Assembly (NCBI GenBank): GCA_009192285.1
Contig: CM018603.1
Coordinates: 5,701,613 to 5,765,612 of the forward strand
DNA: 64,000 nucleotides
Direction of reading: 5' to 3'
Source of the DNA: Morchella semilibera
Lineage: Eukaryota; Ascomycota; Pezizomycetes; Pezizales; Morchellaceae
The translations under genes were made by a program, and so were the position numbers. Under the pieces are notes generated by a model, which worked only from the letters and a program-made list of their open reading frames with translations, was not told the origin of the DNA and ran no database searches. Numbering within the stretch: the first letter of the stretch is position 1; every line of letters begins with the position of its first letter. Below, piece after piece: positions 32,901 to 43,900 of the stretch.

Positions 32901-33593
32901 ATCTGCATAGTCTTGGAACTCTTCCGGGATAGCACTAGCGAGGGTCTCGCTTCCCGTGTTTCGTGCCCAGAAAGGGTGTGACTCGAGAGGCATGTCAGGT
33001 TCAGGCATGTGTCGTAAAAGTCTAACGACCTTCTCTTGCCAGCCTTCCTCGTACATGTCTTCTTCTGTCATCATACAGCCCTTAATCTGGCAGTTGATAC
33101 TATTGAAGGTAGCCTTATTCTGGCCCCAATGTATCGTAGGTTGATGCTCTTCGAGCCATCGATGCGGTATGACGAGATCTTCTCCAGCAAAGGTACCGAT
33201 TTCGCAGGTGACTAGCCTATCGAGGTGGCTACCGATGCGGAGTGTGAGAGGTTGGGTAATGTGAGTACCGGAGTGTGGCATGCGTGAGCCATCAGCTTGT
33301 TTGATGAGGAGAGTCGTAGTGCGAGTTTGAATTGGGATATCGGCCTGCTTAACACAGTTCCAGGACATTATCCATGTCTCTGTGCCGCTGTCTAGTAATG
33401 CTCGGACAGTGTGGGTGAAGTGTTTATTGGTTTTAGGGTTAAGCCAAGAGATTTCTGTCTCAAGGCGGGTTTCTTTGGTGATGGTAGTCATTGTGGCGTG
33501 GGTTGTAATAATAGTAGAGGAGGATGGTAGATACTCTTCTCCTCGAGGCGGATGAGGTCCCTTATATAGCCAAGTGCGGGGTAGCTCTGACAC
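29943..33593 (-). CDS. pol: Retrotransposon pol region (PR-RT-RH-IN)
   Basis: Open frame of about 1,216 codons. Recognisable parts in order: aspartic protease with DSGT near residue 67, reverse transcriptase with YLDD near 418, RNase H with ETDAS near 560, an H-x-H plus CxxC integrase zinc finger near 850-885, and the integrase core with its D, D and E-bearing segments ('VSDRGTQF', 'SFHPQTDGQTER'). A basic tail follows. I see no chromodomain after 'HNVFHEMLLRPY'. The order is that of Ty3/gypsy. Confidence 0.9.
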   Translation of the reverse strand: MSELPRTWLYKGPHPPRGEEYLPSSSTIITTHATMTTITKETRLETEISWLNPKTNKHFTHTVRALLDSGTETWIMSWNCVKQADIPIQTRTTTLLIKQADGSRMPHSGTHITQPLTLRIGSHLDRLVTCEIGTFAGEDLVIPHRWLEEHQPTIHWGQNKATFNSINCQIKGCMMTEEDMYEEGWQEKVVRLLRHMPEPDMPLESHPFWARNTGSETLASAIPEEFQDYADVFSPEGAGRLPEHSEWDHTIPLLDGSQPPWGPIYALSPPEQKALREYLDEMLAAGKIVPSSSPAAAPILFVPKQDGSLRLCVDYRGLNSVTVKNRYPLPLMTELADSTKGALFFTKIDLKNGYNLVRIAEGEEWKTAFRTKYGHFEYRVMPFGLTNAPATFQAMVNTIFKDLLDQGLVVYLDDILIYSKSREEHVALVRRVLERLRQNHLYGNLKKTAWFQTEIEFLGFKLSGSGTQVSPEKVKAITEWLIPTKVKELQCFLGFANFLRRFIYGYSAVCKPMTDLLKKNAVWKWGREQQDAFEGLKKLFTTAPILRHYDEHRMAVLETDASDWAEAAVLSQVFEDGKLHPVAYHSRKFNEAEVNYEIYDKEMLAIVSALLTWRHWLEGTDIPIQIYSDHQNLQYFTTTKKLSRRQARWAEKIAPFHFKIHFRPGDKNGKPDALTRRPEYAMEGGVVREQPVKMLLSPEHFAERNLLPGHFARRTQAGIEPREEILCNHSSEVRPVDQWVHIPGVGMPAALQNWYEEEGRWTRRIVPDELPDNEDPEDLWTRQTLLREAATEWDPDRNTATHEGRWVVPGHAVKQVIEDHHDRPTAGHLGRDKTLELIDRNYWWPGMTTDVAKYVSTCDVCQRAKQRRRHMSLPQPLELATTPWCDISMDFVVEMPKERSSFRNVMVVVDRVSKMAHFIPMTGINAEQTAQAFVKDIWRFHGLPRSIVSDRGTQFVSAFWTAITERLGIRRRLSTSFHPQTDGQTERTNQHMESYLRAFTAGTGKKWRDLLPICEYAYNNAKHSSTGQSPFYCNYGFHPRSDWPTDVEIEQLDAEGNNHLDEILAAHELARETLQRTYDKMASRPGPAAQQFEPGQKVLLDTRNLGGYNKWSDKFTGPFEVLAKIGNRAYRLDLPADWKVHNVFHEMLLRPYREDADPNRKQNTRKRLATPEPQEALADENAKPAISNRPRTRSQVTVAPGSGARQTKRQRRLTEQ

Positions 33594-33869
33594 GTCATGC
33601 CCAAAGAATACCTTGCCCTAATCACGAGTTCCTACTTTGCATTGGCAGTCTCTCCACAGGGTTATGGCAAGTCAACAGTGCGCGGTGCGTCTACTGTCCG
33701 CTATCTGTGTGGCCCCTCTGATTTCTGAACTTCTAGATTCGAGTCCTGGTTTCTGGCATTGGCCATTGCTTCCTCGTAGTATGGTTTTTATAAAGAGATT
33801 TTATTTCCGTGCCCTAATAACTAATTTATTCATAACCCAAAAGGGGAAACCATAAGAAATGTAATTATT

Positions 33870-36012
33870 TTAATCTCCCCCAAGTGCCGTAATCCTGGCC
33901 CTAAATGCCTCACCCTGAGGTCCCAGCTTCTGCCTTTTCTCACTCTCCCCTTCCGGTTCCTTTGTCCTCGAAGTCTTATTTTCCTTTTTCCTCTTTTTCC
34001 CACTAGATCGTTCCGTCCCACCTGTCATCCTGACCTTTGAGGTCGAGTAGCATTCCTTCGTCCAGTGACCTTCTCTTCCGCACCGGAGGCATTTATTCTC
34101 CTTCGTCCATTGGTCTTTCTCTGCTTGGGTGGCTCCCAGGCTACCTGTGGCTGGGCGGGGTTTGTGCGGAGAGTCCTCTCGTTCCTTTCTACGGGGGCGG
34201 GGTCGCTGGCGTTTACTTTCTTGATGCTTAGGTTCTCGAGTTTCCTGGGGTCTTGCTGGTTCCCTTCCTCGCAGAATTTTCTGGCGGGCTCTGACTTCAG
34301 CATCTTTTCTTCCCACTCTTCGAACCCATGCTAACCAATCTGGAAACTCCGATGGTTCTTCAATCGCAGCAGATAGTCTCTGTTCCAACGTGGAGTTTAT
34401 TCCTGTTAGAATCATGGACTTCATGACGATTGGGCCTACTCGAGCGTCCCACTCAAGGTTCTGCATCTCGTTGATGTAATCGTCAATAGGACCAGTTTGA
34501 CGGAGATTATCCATCTTCTGTTTGGCCTGTTCCTGACTAGTGCGATTACCGTACTGGATGCGAAGTTCTTGTTTGAAGCGTTCCCAAGTACCGAGCCTAG
34601 GTTCTACACTAAGCCTTTCCTTAAAGTTGCGCCAGAAACTTGCTGCACTCCCGGTGAATTCCAGGGATGCCCAAAGGATTCGAGTCTTATCATCCCAGGT
34701 GACTCGGGGTTGAAGGTCCATTAGGATCTCCATACGATCGATCCAATGGCGGACGTCTTCGTCGGGTTTGCCAGAGAAGGGGATTTTCGCCTGCTTGGGG
34801 GTCTCTCCCTTGCGGTGGCTATGGGGTACCGGTGACTGCGTTTCTGCTCGTCGGTGGTGCCTGTCCCGTCTTCTCTTTCGTCTCCTATCATCATCGGAGG
34901 AGCTGGATGAGTCCGATGAACTTGGACTGTCATCCCTCCTGTGCCTTCTTCTTCCTCTTCCCCCACCATTTCCTCCACCATTTCCTACCGCTCCCTTCTC
35001 CAGTACAGACTCCTCCTCCCTCCTACGTTTACCGTGGGATCTTCTGGGTGGTGGAGACGGGGATTTACTCCTCCTCCTGTTGGCTGGGGGTGAGGGTGGC
35101 GGTGCCCTGCCTTCTCCTGGGGAATCATTCTCAGACTCGACCCGTGGCTGCTTTCCCTTAAATGCTTTCAGGGCTACCTTCAGCATTTTCCTCAACTCTG
35201 GCTGGATGGCGTCGGCAACGGGGGTAGGTGGCTTTGGTGGTGGGACTGTCTGTGCTGCTGTCACAGTTGCCGCTAGCCCCTCGGGTAACTCCAGGTTTTT
35301 TTTCCGCTTGCTGGGCCTGTATGTAGGCTGCTAGCGCCTGGGTTTGTTGCCGTTGCTGCTCATTCTCGAGGGCCATTTGCCTGAACCTTAGCTCAGTTGC
35401 TGCCTGTTGATTTTGCGCATAGGCTTGGAACTGGCTAGCCAAAGTACCTAGGGCGGTGGTCATCTGCCCTTGTTGCCCTTCTACCTCCCGGAACTTCCCT
35501 TGTAGCTCTCCCACCAGTTGTTGTCCGCCTTGGACTACCTGGCCGTGTTGGTGCTCCCTTGCGCTGGCTTCTGCCTGAAGGGCTAGGCTTGTCTGAGCTG
35601 CGAGACCTCTCATGCCCTGGACGAGTACCTCTGTCCGAAGGGGCCGTGGGGTCTCCTGCTCGTAGGACTGCCCTCCGATGGAGGAGGTGCTCGCGTAGCT
35701 GGCGTCGCTCATATCCCCATCCGAACCAGAGCGCCTCACTGTAATAGTGGCTCGCCTGATTGGAGTCTCGAAGGGGTTGAAGTCCATGCTGGCGGAGCTG
35801 CGAGTAACCCTCTTCGGGTCTCGTTTGCGGACCTTCTTCGGGGCTTTGGCTTTGAGGGGGGCAGGGTTCCATAGCTCTGTGGCGGGGGTGTCCCTGGCTC
35901 TGCTGGCTATTGTGGGATGAGCCTGGGCCATGGCGGTGTCTTTGTCTCGGACCACGATGGCTTCCGCCATGTTGTGGTCTTCCTGCGAGGTCAACGCTAG
36001 TGGGAGGGACAT
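33870..36012 (-). CDS. gag: Retrotransposon gag region
   Basis: Gag-like coding region upstream of pol. It has a Gln-rich N-terminal part, a Ser/Arg/Asp-rich basic part, a retrotransposon gag core ('ASFWRNFKERL'), and a zinc knuckle C-x2-C-x4-H-x4-C ('CLRCGREGHWTKEC') near its end. It may carry about one break. Confidence 0.75.
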
Positions 36013-36518
36013 TCTTGAAGAATTCGATGGGTAGGTCGGGGGTGTTGATGCACCAAGGTAGGGGAGTAAACCAAGGTACCGAGTGCGCCAAGCCGTGAGA
36101 GTTTTGGCGAAGCGTTATGAGGATGGAGGGGGTGGAGTTGGGCTCAAGGATACTTTCCTTGAAGGTGGCGATAGTGCGTGCTTCTGCGAAGAAGCCTTGG
36201 TGTTGGAGGTAGCCGCAGTAGAGATGTTCTGCGCTGCCTCGAGGGACGGAGAAAGAAGTCTCACAGGGGAAGCGAAGCATGTACTAATTCTCTTGATCAC
36301 TACTTCTTATGCCGAGTGCCCGTGTACTATCCGTACCTAGCAATCACACAAGGTACTTGAAGTGTTGTCTTGAGAAATATAGTAGGCTTGCTTATAGGAG
36401 AAGCAGAGTTGGACAGAGAGTCCAGAGATTTTCTCTGATTGCGACGTGGAGGCGGAGGTACCAGTAGATGGCTCTCTCCACAGTCATAGGGTATGCGACC
36501 GGATAAGGTACAATATAG

Positions 36519-36911
36519 TGTAAAGGGATATCTCAGAAGTCACTAAGATATGGCTAATGCTAAGCGATAGTTCTGTAGCTTTTAAACTTGTAATATTGTA
36601 GACCGGATTCCGTTCGCTTGAGAGGATGATGCTTCCCCTAAGACGACGGGAATCCTACTAGCTATTTATACATGAAAGACCCCCTTAACCCCGCTAACTC
36701 CTCCTATAGCAAATCTCCCGCAATGCCTCCGCTACTGCTCCGACTTCCTACGAGGTGGGGTAACCAAGGGTCCACTCATGAGATGTGGTAGTGGTTGCCG
36801 AGTTATAACCGAACCCCGCTTCTGGGCGTACGTCACTCTTCCATCGCGCCGTCATACCAGGACAATACCATTGTACTACCAGTACCGGCACTTCCAAGCA
36901 ATCCTGTAACA
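36519..36911 (-). repeat. 5' LTR
   Basis: 393 bp, the partner of the LTR at 29,459. Followed by the target duplication GTAAC at 36912-36916. Confidence 0.9.
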
Positions 36912-38075
36912 GTAACTCTGGCATCACCCTCTTTCCTCTGTAACTACCCCCTCTTTTTTTACTCGCCAGCTTGGTTCACACCAGTAACCCTGGCGTAACT
37001 CTACTCCCTCTTTTTACTCGTCAGCTTGGTTCACACCAGTAACTCTGCCGTTGACCTCTTTCCTCCGTAACTATCCCTTCTTTTTATTCGCCAGCTTGGT
37101 TCACACCAGTAACTCTGGCATCACCCTCTTTCCTCTGTAACTACCCCCTCTTTTTTTACTCGCCAGCTTGGTTCACACCAGTAACCCTGGCGTGACTCTA
37201 CTCCCTCTTTTTACTCGTCAGCTTGGTTCACACCAGTAACTCTGCCGTTGACCTCTTCCCTCCGTAACTATCCCTTCTTTTTACTCGTCAGCTTGGTTCA
37301 CACCAGTAACTCTGGCGTAACTCTACCCCCCCTTTTTACTCGCCAGCCTGGTTCACACCAGTAACTCTGGCGCTACCCTCTTTCCCATGTAACTAGTCCC
37401 TCTTTTTTTTTACCCCTCTTTTTACTCGCCAGCTTGGTACACCAGTAACTCTGTCGTAACCCCCTGCCGGCTCGTTGTTCTGCGGTAACCCCGGCGTAGC
37501 TCTACCCCCCCCCCTTTTTTTTTTTATTTTTTCCTCTTTTTACTCTTGGTACACCAGTAACTCTGGCGTAACCACCTGCCGGCTCGTTGTTCTGCGGTAA
37601 CACCGGCGTAACTCTACCCCTTCTTTTCACTCGCCAGCTCGGTTCCACCGGTAACTCTGGCTTTACCCCTCCTCACCTCCCTTGCCGGCTCGTTATTCTG
37701 CGGTAACCCCGGCGTAACCCTGCCCCCCCCCCCTTTTTTTTATTCATTTTTTACGCTTTTTGCCCGCCGGCTTGATTAACACTAGTAACTCTGGCGTTAC
37801 CCCCCCCCTCCCATGCCGGCTCGTTGTTCTGCGGTAACCCCGGCGTAGCTCTACCCCCTCTATTTACTCGCCAGCTTGGTTCACACCAGTAACTCTGGCG
37901 TAACCCCCTGCCGGCTCGTTGTTCTGCGGTAACCCCGGCGTAACTCTGCCCCCATTTCTTTATTGATTGTTTACCCTTTTTGCCCGCCAGCTTGATTCAC
38001 ACCAGTAACTCTGGCGTTTCCCTCTTCTCTCCTATTCTGCCCTACCGGCTCGTTTTTCCGCGGTAACCCTCGCGT
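36912..38075 (+). repeat. ~55-bp minisatellite, right part
   Basis: Continuation of the array at 28571-29458, with CAGCTTGGTTCACACCAGTA units near 36968, 37022, 37089, 37165, 37219, 37279, 37873 and 37986. From 37440 it alternates with the CCGGCTCGTTGTTCTGCGGT unit. C and T homopolymer runs are common. Confidence 0.75.
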
Positions 38076-38224
38076 ACATAGTTGACCTCCCATAATATAC
38101 GACCGACAAACTATCTAGCCTTTTTGTATCATAGGGAATAGATTAAGTTAAGGTTTCGCACTAGGGACTATAAACTATAAATGACGGGTGAAGCTAAGAA
38201 CCGCTTGCTCGGTTAGGTTCATGT

Positions 38225-38540
38225 GCAAATCGCTACCTAGCGTAGTGGTAAACATCTGACCTATGTATGGGCGGGCCAGGGTTCGACCCTGGCCTAAGCT
38301 ATTCACCCTGAGATGGGTTTTTAGTGATCATCATAGAATTGAGGGCCTCAGCTGGTGCCACCTCTCCCTAAAGGAAGGCCGGCTGAGGGAGAGGTTCGTC
38401 CGCTTGGGGAGTGAATTTATTCATTACGATCCAAGAGTGTAAGGACCCGGTTGTTTATCTTGCCCAACCCCACATTGTACATGAGTGAGGTCGCCAGATA
38501 GACAACCGGATCCGATTAAGCACACCTTTTTTTTTGTTAA
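38225..38540 (+). mobile_element. tRNA-derived SINE-like element
   Basis: The head has a pol III A box (TAGCGTAGTGGTAA, 38238-38251) and a B box inside a perfect T-arm (CCAGG-GTTCGAC-CCTGG). The acceptor and anticodon stems do not pair, so it is not a working tRNA gene. The body folds strongly: ACCTCTCCCT with AGGGAGAGGT (10 bp), then CCGGTTGTTTATCT with AGATAGACAACCGG (one G-U). It ends near a run of nine T (38527-38535), a possible terminator. Only one copy is visible here. Confidence 0.5.
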
Positions 38541-39910
38541 AACTAGCAATATAGTCAAATCTCAGGATGCAATTTGTGTTTATTTAACTGATCTCCAGTA
38601 TTAACTACGGCACCGTATATTGGCGTACTTTAGAGGCCACATTTGTATAATGCCTCTTGTCACTTTGGTGCGCCCTATTAGGAGCTCATCCCTCAATACA
38701 TACCTAGACTCAGTTGCCCAGGCCAGCAGTCAAAGGCCCACGACACCGTCACAAACTCAGGAGTGTTGAACCAGACCCTACCACGGGGGTAAATGCATCA
38801 TCCCCTTAAAAAAAATTGTGTAGAATGCATCAATTGATGCATTCCCTGTTGATCCCTTTCCGGAAATGAATGATGTGAGACATCTCCCTATTAGGTGCTT
38901 TTCTAGATGCTTTCCTGATTCCTCTCCTGATTCCTTTCCTCCCGATATTGCTCTGGCGCCTTCCGGACGCACCCTGTGGTCCGTTTTCTCGAATGGGTTT
39001 TGAATAATCCTTCTATTATAAGATGAGAAATATCACAAAGACTCAAGGTCCAACCCTGGAGAAACTGAAGTTTATACTTAAACCCGCGCTGTTGTCAATA
39101 CGTATTCTGTACTTAATCTCTCCAAGCAAAGGAGCAAGGGATTGCAAACAAGCACGCACGTAGTGGCCGTTCACATTGAGCAAACAATCGTGCAGCATGT
39201 CAACCATAGGGGTTTACTGTTATCTATTCTATTCCATTTGTTCCCCACGCAAGTCCTTATATTATATTCTTTCCGCTCCATCAACGATAACTAGCATCGC
39301 CGTGTATGGATAGTAATGTTGCCGTGTATAGTCTCCACGGTTTCCATCTATCATTCCCCCACTGGAAAAAAGAGCCTAGGACGGATATAGTAATGGGGTA
39401 ATTGTGATTTGGGTTGTGTGTTTCTACAATCATGGACTTTCTAGTATATATGGAATCAAGGGACAACGGATCCGCAAATCACAACATCAATATCTCTACC
39501 CATTGCAGTAGTTTTCGTCTATGTTCCCGTGTTGTACTCTACTGTTTCCTCTCTATTGCGAAGTCCAAATTTAGGATATGAACGAACCACCCTGAGCTGT
39601 GTGCATTAATTATTGAAATTCTCTTAATAGAGATAGAGAGCTATTTCAACCATAAATATTCAAGCAATGACCTATCAAGCAACTGGACTAAAGATCCCCA
39701 AGTTTAAGCGTCCACCATACACAACATAAATATCAACAAGCCTGGCTTCCCTAATCAAATAACGTCTAAATAATCTTAGTAAAGATCCTAGTTCAATTAG
39801 TTAGGGTGAAGACATACCTACGTGCCCAAGCCTGCCCCGCTCTCAATTCGTCCCATGGGTGTCTAAAAAGAAGTAAGTTTCTATCCAGGTTCATGTAAAC
39901 TAATATATGC
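38541..39910. other. Intergenic spacer
   Basis: No gene seen. It holds a 22-bp perfect palindrome (38823-38844) built on TGATGCATT, CTGATTCCT repeats (38915-38940) and AT-rich sequence leading to the 3' end of the helicase gene. Confidence 0.5.
38823..38844. repeat. 22-bp perfect palindrome
   Basis: The half-site is GAATGCATCAA and the other half is its exact complement. It shares the word TGATGCATT with the spacer at 10.5-10.8 kb. Confidence 0.8.
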
Positions 39911-40963
39911 TTACCAAAAGAGATCAATCGCTAATGCAAAGATTTTCATCCAATTTGTAGCCTTTTTCTGGTGAATCCATGCTACCTGTTTTAGCCATTC
40001 ATAATAATGTTCTTTTTCGAAACTTTCCACCCTCATTTCTTTTTTGATTTGAATCCTCATAGCAGGTAGGAATTGTGCTAGGTATATAATATGCAACATG
40101 ACATGCGGGCCATATTTACAATTCTTTCCCCCTGCAGGATTAATAGTGCAAAGATGTTGCGGCAGACAACAGCTGAAGCAGCAAGCGCTACCGCTCAGTG
40201 AAATGCTATTCCTCCATATTTTATAAGAATCCCAATCGCTGCTGATATCTTTGACACTTCTAATCGTCATCAAGCCAGTACAAAGCCAAGGCTTATGATC
40301 AAGCTTATTTCTATCCCTCGTAATCATCCAACAGTAAGTGCAGGAGCCAGCAAGTATAGGTAAAGTGTTACCGATTTTTTCCCAGTACATTGCGTCGCAA
40401 GCAAATCGGTTCATTGAAAGTGTTCCAATCGGTGTAGTACTCCGCACCTGAATAATCTTTGAATTTCGAACGTAGGATGCGCCCCGAGGTTCTTGGGTCC
40501 CGGAACTGCTTTCCGAAGCGGCGATTTGGCAGCTTTCCGAAACAGCACTGCTAGAACAGGGTCCGCCTCCCAAAAGTCTAAATATCCGGGGGTTTTCATT
40601 TGGCTTGTTAGCCTTTGATGCTGTAATAATTTCCTTGGATGGGCCACTGTTGCGCGTGATTGAATCTGTTTCATGTGTGGGTTTCCTATGTATAGAATCT
40701 GATTGAACAACAACGACACCTTCTTCGCTATCCAGGTTTTCTATAACATCTTGAAGCCATGAACTACTTGGAATATCGAGATCAGAGTCAGACGTGATAT
40801 CAACAATTTCCATTGGGTATATTCCTTTTGTAGGAGCCGATGGCAGTACTGCGTCACATTGCCTTTTTTTTGCAAGGTCATTCCGTCCATAGTTGTCGGA
40901 TTTCCTTTTCTTGGGAAGGGTGGTTGGCAAGGTAGCATTGTTTCTTTCGGTAAATTCAGGCAT
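39911..40963 (-). CDS. C-terminal extension of the RecQ helicase, separate frame
   Basis: 350 open codons overlap the helicase frame but in a different frame. They begin with an NLS-like PKKRK, an acidic 'VDITSDSD' segment of the SUMO-interaction type and a Ser-rich linker, and finish with a Cys/His-rich domain ('CTYCW', 'CCFSCC', 'HLC', 'NCKYG'). Such Cys-rich tails follow the helicase core in fungal telomere-linked helicases, so it is likely part of that protein. The shift lies between 40741 and 40973. The minus-strand run of eight A (plus 40864-40871) is one candidate site. I see no GT-AG intron that would join the frames. It could equally be a sequencing error, a slippage site or a disabling mutation. 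Confidence 0.5.
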   Translation of the reverse strand: MPEFTERNNATLPTTLPKKRKSDNYGRNDLAKKRQCDAVLPSAPTKGIYPMEIVDITSDSDLDIPSSSWLQDVIENLDSEEGVVVVQSDSIHRKPTHETDSITRNSGPSKEIITASKANKPNENPRIFRLLGGGPCSSSAVSESCQIAASESSSGTQEPRGASYVRNSKIIQVRSTTPIGTLSMNRFACDAMYWEKIGNTLPILAGSCTYCWMITRDRNKLDHKPWLCTGLMTIRSVKDISSDWDSYKIWRNSISLSGSACCFSCCLPQHLCTINPAGGKNCKYGPHVMLHIIYLAQFLPAMRIQIKKEMRVESFEKEHYYEWLKQVAWIHQKKATNWMKIFALAIDLFW

Positions 40964-43900
40964 CCTTGTCTAGTTTTGTCTAGAGGTGGTCGTGAAGCAT
41001 CATCTGAGGATTCATTTTCATTCTCGTGGTGCATATCCATTTCTGGTCCTGTTGAGATATGACCTCCGGAATCCTGTCTATTAAGACAATTATCGCATAG
41101 CTGGTCCCCCCCAGGTTTGCAAGCATATCCTACGCCATCAAAGTAGTCTCCCAAAACAATTCGTCTGCAGATCTTGGTAGTACAATACTGGAGTAAAGCC
41201 TCTCTATCCCGTCTCATAATGTCAAATCTCCCAAGAATAAGTTGATCAGTTGGAACAATAATAATAGATTTTGCCGACGATCCATCTCTTCCTGCCCTCC
41301 CACTACCTTGTGAGAATTCCACAAATCCATGGGGAAATTTATAATGAATAACCAGTCTTATGTTAGGAATATCCACCCCAGCGCCTAAAGCTGTAGTTGC
41401 TACTAGGACCTTTGTCTCTCCCCGGGTGAACTCATTCAAGTATCTGATCTTTTCGGGAACTTTGGAATGATAAACGGGACAGTTCAGTACGCGTGCGAGC
41501 TCCTCCCCATCATTACACGTCCGCGTGAATATCAAAGCTTGAGCTTGTGTATCCTTTGGAAACCTTTCCATAATATCTATAAGTTGTTGCTGGCATTGTT
41601 CCTTTCGTATTTGTATAACATTATAGGCAATATTTGATCTAGGAACATTACTCCTAACCGTGGTGATGTTTTGTAGAAACGCAGTCTTTGCTAATTCCGT
41701 TTCCATCCACCCCGGTAATGTTGCGGTCAAGAAAACGCATTGAACTCCGATGGACGAAAACCAATCCATCTTTGCAAAAGCCTCCCTAAAATCAATTGTT
41801 GTAACCAACATATGAGCCTCGTCAATAATAACCCTATCAATACGGCCTACTTCTTTAAGCCTCTTAATATATTGACGGAAGCTACTTGTAACAGCTGATT
41901 CGACTGTTACAAGAAGTAGAGGCGAGTCCTTTGTGATATTTTTATTCCAGATCTGGCAGGATATTTTATGCTCAGTTGCACGCCTTTTAAGATCTTCAGA
42001 TAGTGCAATATAAGGCACAACAACCACAGTAACACCCGCGTCAGTCTCGATCGCAGGTCCTTCGAACAGCAGGCTTTTCCCTCCTCCGGTAGGGAGTATC
42101 ACAATCAAGGGACCTGTCATAGATAGCACATGAAGTAAACCCTCTCTTTGCTCCGTTGACTTGAAACATGCCATTTCGCCATACATATTCTTGAGAATGT
42201 TTATGCAGCGTCTCTTGAAGTCCTCCGGTTTGGTTGGTTCTAGCTGGTGTAAGGGAGATCCATCGTTGGTACTATTAACGGCTTGTATGACTAGATCTGC
42301 TGCATAACCTGGGACTGTACTACAGCCTTTACCCGCTGTTGAAACCCTTCGAGTAATATTGGTGTTGTTTTTGTGATCTCCGTCCACTGCTGCTACTGGC
42401 CTTAAAAGCTTATGCCATGCACGGCTGAGTTTTCCGAATATATGTATTGAATCCTCCGTCAACTCATGTAGTGTTGCCGCACTAATAGCATAATGTTTGT
42501 TAGCAATAGCTGTCCCATGAGCCGCTTGTAAGTCCAAAGCAGTGTCTTCCTCCTCATCACTATCACTGCTCTCAAATGTCTTTTTCAAAAATCTCCGACT
42601 GATTGAGATAGCAATATGACGGTAATCAGCAACCCCAAAGGAATTGTCACCGCCAAATACGTCCCCGCTGACCTGAGTCAATATTTTGCTCAATCGTTCT
42701 GGCTCCCAGAGTATTTGTCCGTCATTAGAGAAGATATAATATCTCGCTCTATCAGATTTGTCTCTTACTTCGCCAATTCCAGAAACCCTCTTGATATAAT
42801 CCATCAATGGTTGAATTTTCTGAACATATGTGATAAATATCATTGCAACCTCAGCGGGAACAAACCGTGGAATGAATTTGGAATGTCCATACTTGTTGAT
42901 TCCTTTATGATATGATGTAACCCACATAAGTAAACCGTCCATAATGAAGATATCCCTGGTACCTAATATTCCATTTCTCCATTTCAGTTTAATAATCTCG
43001 GTCGAGCGAGCAGGTTGACCTCCAAGCAAATGGAATAAAACCAATAGATACTCTTGTAGTTTTTCCTGATTTGAAAGAAGTTCCCTAACTCCACTTTCCA
43101 TATATATCAATTCACTATTGACCGCTCTCAATAACTTCGATCTCATGGAATCATCGTCAAATATGATATCTAGCACCTCAGCTTGTGAAAGACCCATAAA
43201 CTTGTTCTTGTTTCTCTTGTCATTCAAAAAGCAATAGTCCAAATTCCCGCAAGACATGTCATCTGAGATTTCTGCAATCCATTTTGCTGATCCAGAGCTG
43301 GGGTATTTAATCCCGAATGTTTCATTGATAATATTGTTAGCTTTAGATATAACTCCTTGTATCATACATCTAAATCTATTCATTTCAATATCATTTCCTT
43401 TAAAGCATAACGTGTCTGTATTATCCTTTTGAGACCAGAATAGTTGCGGTTTTCCGGCCTCCAACTTGCCGATTTTGATAGCATAAGCGAGGAGATTGGT
43501 GACCTCACTAATTGGTGTTAAATCTGTAGGGCAGAGAAATGCATGATGCAAACTGATAAATTCAGAACATATTTTGTCGTCTTCCCCGTTTGAAATCTCC
43601 CAAGCTTTTCTCAAAAGTAGAATCCTGGAATAGTATTGAATTGCTGCTAAATCTCCAGAAAAACTGGAAGCTGATCTAAAAATACCTTCGACAGGATCAA
43701 TTCCTAGAACACTCAGTGAATGAAGCAAAGGCGTTTTCATTAACTTTGTTTCTGTAAACGTCTGTGTGAATAGGCTTATGGTGAAGCCAAAAACAAACTT
43801 TTCAACCAATGGTATTAGTTCTTCCAGTTCCAAGTTATCAAAACTTGTAGCACCGTTATCGGTAAGGATAGTTTTCACTCTCATGAGCCATTCCAGCTGT

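Larger units (their letters stand above)
29459..36911 (-). mobile_element. Ty3/gypsy LTR retrotransposon
   Basis: A 7.45-kb element on the minus strand. It has two ~392-bp LTRs (TG...CA ends), a 5-bp GTAAC target duplication, a gag region with a CCHC knuckle and a pol region ordered protease, reverse transcriptase, RNase H, integrase, as in Ty3/gypsy. A purine-rich tract (GGAAGGGGGAGTAG) abuts the 29,459-29,849 LTR. The LTRs look identical apart from two single-base length differences, so the insertion is recent. The element looks close to whole, with perhaps one break. It sits inside the minisatellite array. Confidence 0.9.

Noticed and set aside
35435-36280. 281-codon ORF antiparallel-free overlap with the gag region
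   Set aside because: Shadow frame of the gag coding region, with Arg/Pro/Gly-biased composition and no gag motif.
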